Below, piece after piece: positions 60,233 to 64,000 of a stretch of DNA of 64,000 nt. Origin of the DNA: Spirulina sp034932185 (lineage in GTDB: Bacteria > Cyanobacteriota > Cyanobacteriia > Cyanobacteriales > Spirulinaceae); NCBI RefSeq assembly GCF_034932185.1, contig NZ_JAYGHW010000040.1:1-64000 (forward strand), read 5' to 3'. A program made the position numbers and the translations under genes. Each line of letters begins with the position of its first letter. Position 1 is the stretch's first letter. Below the pieces are notes generated by a model. That model was not told where the DNA came from. It did no database searches and worked only from the letters and a program-made list of their open reading frames with translations.

Positions 60233-61633
60233 ATGGTGAATTGGAGTGATGTGCAAAACCGGGTGACGGAAGGAGTGGCTCGCTATGGCGATCGCACCGA
60301 TTTCCTCGCCATTCGCCTCGAAACCTCCCAAAGTACCCAAATCGTTTTGGAATCCCAGCGGGTGGATACCCTCAGCGAGGCGATTTCCCTGGGGGGACAG
60401 GTGCGGGCCTATTATCGCGGCGGTTGGGGGTTTGCCAGTTTTAACCAGTTGGATCAACTAGAGGCGCAAATTGAGCAGGCGATCGCCGCCGCGCAACAGG
60501 TGGGCGGGTTGACCCAGGCCAGCCTGGCCCCCGTTGCACCGATTCAGGATATAGTGATTCTCCCCCTCCCCCAAGGGAATCCGCGAGAAATATCTCTGCG
60601 TGAAAAAAAATATCTCTGCGATCGCTACGCCGACCTCCTCCACCAAGCCGATCCCCACATCGTCAGCACCACCGTCCGCTACAGCGACAGCACCCAACAG
60701 ACCCTCCTCGCCACCTCCGAAGGAACGCTCATTGATCAAACCTGGACAGATTTAGAAATGCGCTTTGCCGCCACAGCGCGACAGGGCGATCGCGTCCAAA
60801 CCGGGCGAGAAACCAGCGGCTCCCGCCAAGGGTATGGGGATTTATTGCAGTTGGATGGGGCAGTGATGGCAGCGGGGAAACGGGCCGCCCAGGCGTTAAA
60901 TCTGCCCCCCGTACAGGGCGATCGCTACACCGTCGTCATTGACCCGATTCTCACCGGCCTCTTTGTCCATGAAGCCTTCGGCCACCTCTCCGAAGCCGAT
61001 ATGGCCTACGAAAATCCTGATCTTTTAGCCGTGATGGAATTTGGCAAACGCTTTGGCCCCGAAGAATTACACATCTTTGATGGGGCCGCCCCCCCTGGCC
61101 ATCGCGGCAGTTACTGCTACGATGACGAAGGAACCCCCGCCACCACCACCGCACTGATTCAATCGGGGCGATTAGTGGGCCGGCTCCATTCCCGCGAAAC
61201 TGCCGGCCATCTCGGAGAAACCCCCACCGGCAATGCCCGCTGCCTTAACTACCACTATCCCCCCCTAGTGCGCATGACCAACACCTGGATCGAGCGGGGC
61301 AATACCCCCGTTGCATCCCTCTGTGATGGCATTAAGCTGGGGGTCTATGCCGCCAACTGGTTAGGGGGAATGACTAACGGCGAAATGTTTACCTTCACCG
61401 CTGGCGAAGCTTGGATGATTCGCAACGGCAAAAAAGCTGAACCCGTGCGCGATGTCACCCTATCGGGCAATGTGTTTAAAACCCTCGCGAGCATTGAGGC
61501 CATCGGTGATGATTTTGGCTGGGATGAATCCGGAGGCTGTGGTAAAGGGGGACAAAATGGCTTGGCCGTGGGCTGTGGTGGCCCCAGTTTACGGATTCGG
61601 GATGTAGTCGTGGGGGGAGATTGTGCCGATTAA
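60233..61633 (+). CDS. tldD: TldD-family metalloprotease
   Basis: 466 residues. The zinc motif HEAFGHLSEAD (HExxxH) lies in the middle, with GxRGSYCYDDEGTPA and SLCDGIKLGVYAANWLGGMT in the C-terminal half. TldD/PmbA (TldE) dimers degrade unfolded or small peptides and process some peptide toxins and natural products. The usual partner is not adjacent in the visible sequence. ATG 60233 opens the frame 31 bases after the dihydroorotase gene. Confidence 0.92.
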   Translation: MVNWSDVQNRVTEGVARYGDRTDFLAIRLETSQSTQIVLESQRVDTLSEAISLGGQVRAYYRGGWGFASFNQLDQLEAQIEQAIAAAQQVGGLTQASLAPVAPIQDIVILPLPQGNPREISLREKKYLCDRYADLLHQADPHIVSTTVRYSDSTQQTLLATSEGTLIDQTWTDLEMRFAATARQGDRVQTGRETSGSRQGYGDLLQLDGAVMAAGKRAAQALNLPPVQGDRYTVVIDPILTGLFVHEAFGHLSEADMAYENPDLLAVMEFGKRFGPEELHIFDGAAPPGHRGSYCYDDEGTPATTTALIQSGRLVGRLHSRETAGHLGETPTGNARCLNYHYPPLVRMTNTWIERGNTPVASLCDGIKLGVYAANWLGGMTNGEMFTFTAGEAWMIRNGKKAEPVRDVTLSGNVFKTLASIEAIGDDFGWDESGGCGKGGQNGLAVGCGGPSLRIRDVVVGGDCAD

Positions 61634-61727
61634 CGCAGGAATGCGATGAAGGAGAAGAGATGATAGAGGGTGGGGAATGGGGGACAGAGGACAGGGAACG
61701 GGGAATAGATGAAAGTTTTAGTTCTAA

Positions 61728-61776
61728 CTCCCCACTCCCCACTTCCCACTCCCTACTTCCCACTTCCCACTTCCCA
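61728..61776 (+). repeat. Seven STRR heptamers
   Basis: CTCCCCA, CTCCCCA, CTTCCCA, CTCCCTA, CTTCCCA, CTTCCCA and CTTCCCA follow without gaps in the gap between tldD and the CHASE2 gene. On the other strand they are GGAAGTG-type heptamers. Confidence 0.9.
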
Positions 61777-61803
61777 CGTTTCAATTGCCCCTATTCTGAA
61801 GGT

Positions 61804-64000
61804 ATGGAACAGCACCACCCACGGGCATCACGAATTTGGCCAGCATTCCTGAGTGGAATCCTGGCCACATTTGCCGTTATGGGGGGGCAATGGTTGGGGG
61901 CGATTGAACCCTTGGAAGGGTTGGCCTATGTGATCCTGTTTCATCTGCGGGGGGAGGAGGCTTGGGATGAGCGGGTGGTGGTGGTGGGCATTGATGAAGC
62001 AAGTATGGATTTGCTCAATGCTGCGAACTGGTCACGACAGCCCTATGTGGCGTTGTTGGATCGCCTGGTGGCGGCGGATGTGCGTTTAGTGGGGTTTGAT
62101 ATTCTCTTCGAGCGGGAAACCCCTGAGGATCAAGCTTTGGCGGCAGCGATGCAGCAAGGTGTGCCGGTGGTGATTGGGGCGGCTTGGAATAATCGCGGCG
62201 AGTTTGTGGAGCCGCCGCCGGTTTTACAGGAAGGGGCGATCGCCCTCGGTCACATTGCCAAATTCATCGAATACCAAGGCATCACCCGCCAAGGCAGTTT
62301 AATGAGCCAAAATATCCCCAGTCTCAGCTATGCCCTGGCCTTGCAATGGGGAGCACAGACCGGAAAAGAACGCGATCGCCCCCTCACTCCTCACTCCTCT
62401 CCCCTCACTCCTTCCCTCAATCCCACAGAACCTGTATGGATTAACTGGGCAGGACGGGAAATGACCACCTATTCCTTAGCGGCGGTGTTAGCGGGGGAGG
62501 TAGATCCGGCGGCGTTGATGGGCAAAATTGTCATTGTGGGGACAACAGCAGCGGGGTTAGATCCGGTGCGCACCCCCTACCCTTTCAACCAACCTACCCA
62601 TGGGGTCTATCTCCATGGCGCAATGCTGAGTAATCTTTTGCAGGACAATTACCTGACGGCTTGGGTTGCTAACCCTTGGGGGTGGCAATGGCTGCTCTAT
62701 GGGGGGATGGCGTTGTTGTTAAGTCGGGCGATCGCCACCCGGCCCATTCGTTGGCAAGTTACGGGCGGCATCACCGTGATGGGAACGGTGGTGATCCTTG
62801 CTGTGGGGGCGCTACACCAAGGGATTTTATTACCAGTCGTTCCCGCTTTGCTGATTGCGCTGTTAACAACCGTGCTGAGTATTTTTTATCACGAAAGTCG
62901 CTTTACCCATTACCTCACCGAGCAGAGCCGCTACGACCCGATCACGGGGTTGCCGAACCGTACCTCATTTTTACAAAGCTTGACCCCCATCCTCAACCCT
63001 GGCCCCCCTGCGCCCTTTGCCCTCTTCTTTTTTGACCTCGATCGCTTCAATACAATTAACACCCACCAAGGGCATCAAATTGGGGATGCGCTTTTGATAG
63101 CCATTGCCCAGCGTTTACAGCAATTGATGGCGACGATTCCGGAGGCGAGCCATTTAGCCCGGGTGGGGGCCGATGAGTTTGCCCTCTTGATTACCTGTGG
63201 CGATCGCGCCACCGCCCTCCACTATGCCCATCAATTTGATCAAACCCTCCGCCAGGCTTATTTATTAAAGCAAAATACCCCTGTGGTGTATTGCGATATC
63301 AGCATTGGTATTGCCCTCTCTTGGGAATCTCCACCGGAAGGAGACACCCTACTTCACCATGGAGAAACGGCGATGTATCAAGCCCGGATCCAAGGTAAAC
63401 GCCATTACGGGGTGTTTAATTTGCAACTTCACCAAGGGGCGATCGCCCTTTGGCAATTGGAACTCGATTTGCGCCATTGCCTCGAACAAACCAATCAACG
63501 GGTGGGGGATCAGGATCTGCTTTATCAGGGGTTTTACCTCAATTATCAGCCGATTATTAACCTCAATAACGGGCATATTATTGGTTTTGAAGCCCTAGTG
63601 CGGTGGCAACATCCCACCCGTGGCCGTCTTTCGCCGTTAGAGTTTATTCCTTTGGCAGAGGAAACGGGGTTAATTAGTTTGTTGGGGCGATGGGTATTGT
63701 ATAAAGCCTGTTATCAATTGCGGGCTTGGCAGATGTTGTTTCCGGATTATGTACCCTTAATCATGACGGTGAATCTGTCGCCCATTCAATTATTACGGCC
63801 CGAAGTTGTCGCTCAGGTGCAAAGTATTTTAACCGCTACGGGTTTATCGCCGGATTCGTTAAAATTGGAAATTACCGAAAGTAGTTTAATGACCAATGGG
63901 AACGAGGCGATCGCGCTTTTAGATCAATTGTCGGGTTTGGGGGTGAAGCTGAGTTTAGATGATTTTGGCACGGGTTATTCTTCTTTGGGTCGTCTGAGTA
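61804..64000 (+). CDS. CHASE2-GGDEF-EAL signalling protein, partial
   Basis: An open frame of 732 codons from ATG 61804 runs past the window end. The N-terminal CHASE2 sensor domain has VVVVGIDEASMDLLNAANWS, LVGFDILFERETPED and GKIVIVGTTAAGLDP. Three membrane helices (about 290-370) follow. The GGDEF domain (about 380-540) has the loop RVGADEFALL, where the first Gly is Ala, so cyclase activity is doubtful. The EAL domain has FEALVRWQHPTRG and ITESSLMTN and LDDFGTGYSSLG, so c-di-GMP phosphodiesterase activity looks possible. A heptamer-repeat stretch (62383-62417) is inserted in frame within CHASE2. Confidence 0.9.
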   Translation, partial: MEQHHPRASRIWPAFLSGILATFAVMGGQWLGAIEPLEGLAYVILFHLRGEEAWDERVVVVGIDEASMDLLNAANWSRQPYVALLDRLVAADVRLVGFDILFERETPEDQALAAAMQQGVPVVIGAAWNNRGEFVEPPPVLQEGAIALGHIAKFIEYQGITRQGSLMSQNIPSLSYALALQWGAQTGKERDRPLTPHSSPLTPSLNPTEPVWINWAGREMTTYSLAAVLAGEVDPAALMGKIVIVGTTAAGLDPVRTPYPFNQPTHGVYLHGAMLSNLLQDNYLTAWVANPWGWQWLLYGGMALLLSRAIATRPIRWQVTGGITVMGTVVILAVGALHQGILLPVVPALLIALLTTVLSIFYHESRFTHYLTEQSRYDPITGLPNRTSFLQSLTPILNPGPPAPFALFFFDLDRFNTINTHQGHQIGDALLIAIAQRLQQLMATIPEASHLARVGADEFALLITCGDRATALHYAHQFDQTLRQAYLLKQNTPVVYCDISIGIALSWESPPEGDTLLHHGETAMYQARIQGKRHYGVFNLQLHQGAIALWQLELDLRHCLEQTNQRVGDQDLLYQGFYLNYQPIINLNNGHIIGFEALVRWQHPTRGRLSPLEFIPLAEETGLISLLGRWVLYKACYQLRAWQMLFPDYVPLIMTVNLSPIQLLRPEVVAQVQSILTATGLSPDSLKLEITESSLMTNGNEAIALLDQLSGLGVKLSLDDFGTGYSSLGRLS
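62383..62417 (+). repeat. In-frame heptamer repeat inside the CHASE2 coding region
   Basis: CTCACTC, CTCACTC, CTCTCCC, CTCACTC and CTTCCCT encode LTPHSSPLTPSL in the CHASE2 domain loop. The open frame continues on both sides. Confidence 0.75.

Noticed and set aside
62383..62417. Possible Yfr1 small RNA motif (ACTCCTCAC)
   Set aside because: The bases belong to an in-frame heptamer repeat in a coding region, and the full 11-base Yfr1 motif with flanking hairpins is absent.

Overview
The window is a stretch of cyanobacterial chromosome. The evidence is a dense scatter of the octamer GCGATCGC (HIP1), a form IB RuBisCO operon with rbcX, a beta-carboxysome ccmKKLMN operon, NDH-1 CO2-uptake genes, ycf3, and several small proteins typical of cyanobacteria. 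Short heptanucleotide repeats of the STRR type, most common in filamentous cyanobacteria, occur at least seven times. The species cannot be named from the sequence alone.

Layout. 1-1144 (minus): the end of a phage-tail-like contractile injection system cluster (tube protein and two small neighbours). 1202-11361: household genes, namely an MFS transporter, two siroheme/cobalamin enzymes, prepilin peptidase, accD, an ABC exporter, a GGDEF protein, a DUF2301 membrane protein and a J-domain protein. 11748-15379: an unusual fusion of a cyclic-nucleotide-binding domain, a degenerate sigma-54-activator-like AAA+ domain and a membrane 4Fe-4S module, followed by cysK. 15539-29481: a carbon-concentrating supercluster. 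rbcLXS and ccmK2K1LMN lie on the minus strand; ndhF4-ndhD4-cupB diverges on the plus strand; a SulP-family anion transporter follows. 29675-36213: a DUF2237 protein, an RnfD-like membrane protein with a DUF2330 partner, a membrane adenylate/guanylate cyclase and a radical SAM protein.

36186-44827 is a defence island: a type I restriction-modification operon (hsdM-hsdS-hsdR), preceded by a duplicated and internally deleted relic of hsdM, a lone YgiT-type zinc-finger gene and a Uma2-family nuclease, and followed by an EVE-domain gene without a normal start codon. 45010-64000 is mostly household and photosynthesis genes (DUF1830, DUF4079, a probable Psb35, an SLH/OprB porin, trnL-UAA, a ComM-like ATPase, ycf3, gatC, coaBC, rpe, argZ, a dihydroorotase-family gene, tldD). 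It also holds an intact PIN-type toxin-antitoxin pair, a DUF433 gene with a truncated toxin partner, and the start of a CHASE2-GGDEF-EAL protein that runs off the window.

How the genes work together: the NDH-1MS' genes convert CO2 to bicarbonate, the SulP transporter might import an anion (possibly bicarbonate), and CcmKKLMN packages RuBisCO, which RbcX helps to assemble. Rpe regenerates Calvin-cycle pentose phosphates. Palindromic and tandem repeats fill many gaps and in places form the ends of coding sequences (cobA, ndhD4). No transposase, CRISPR array or rRNA gene was seen.
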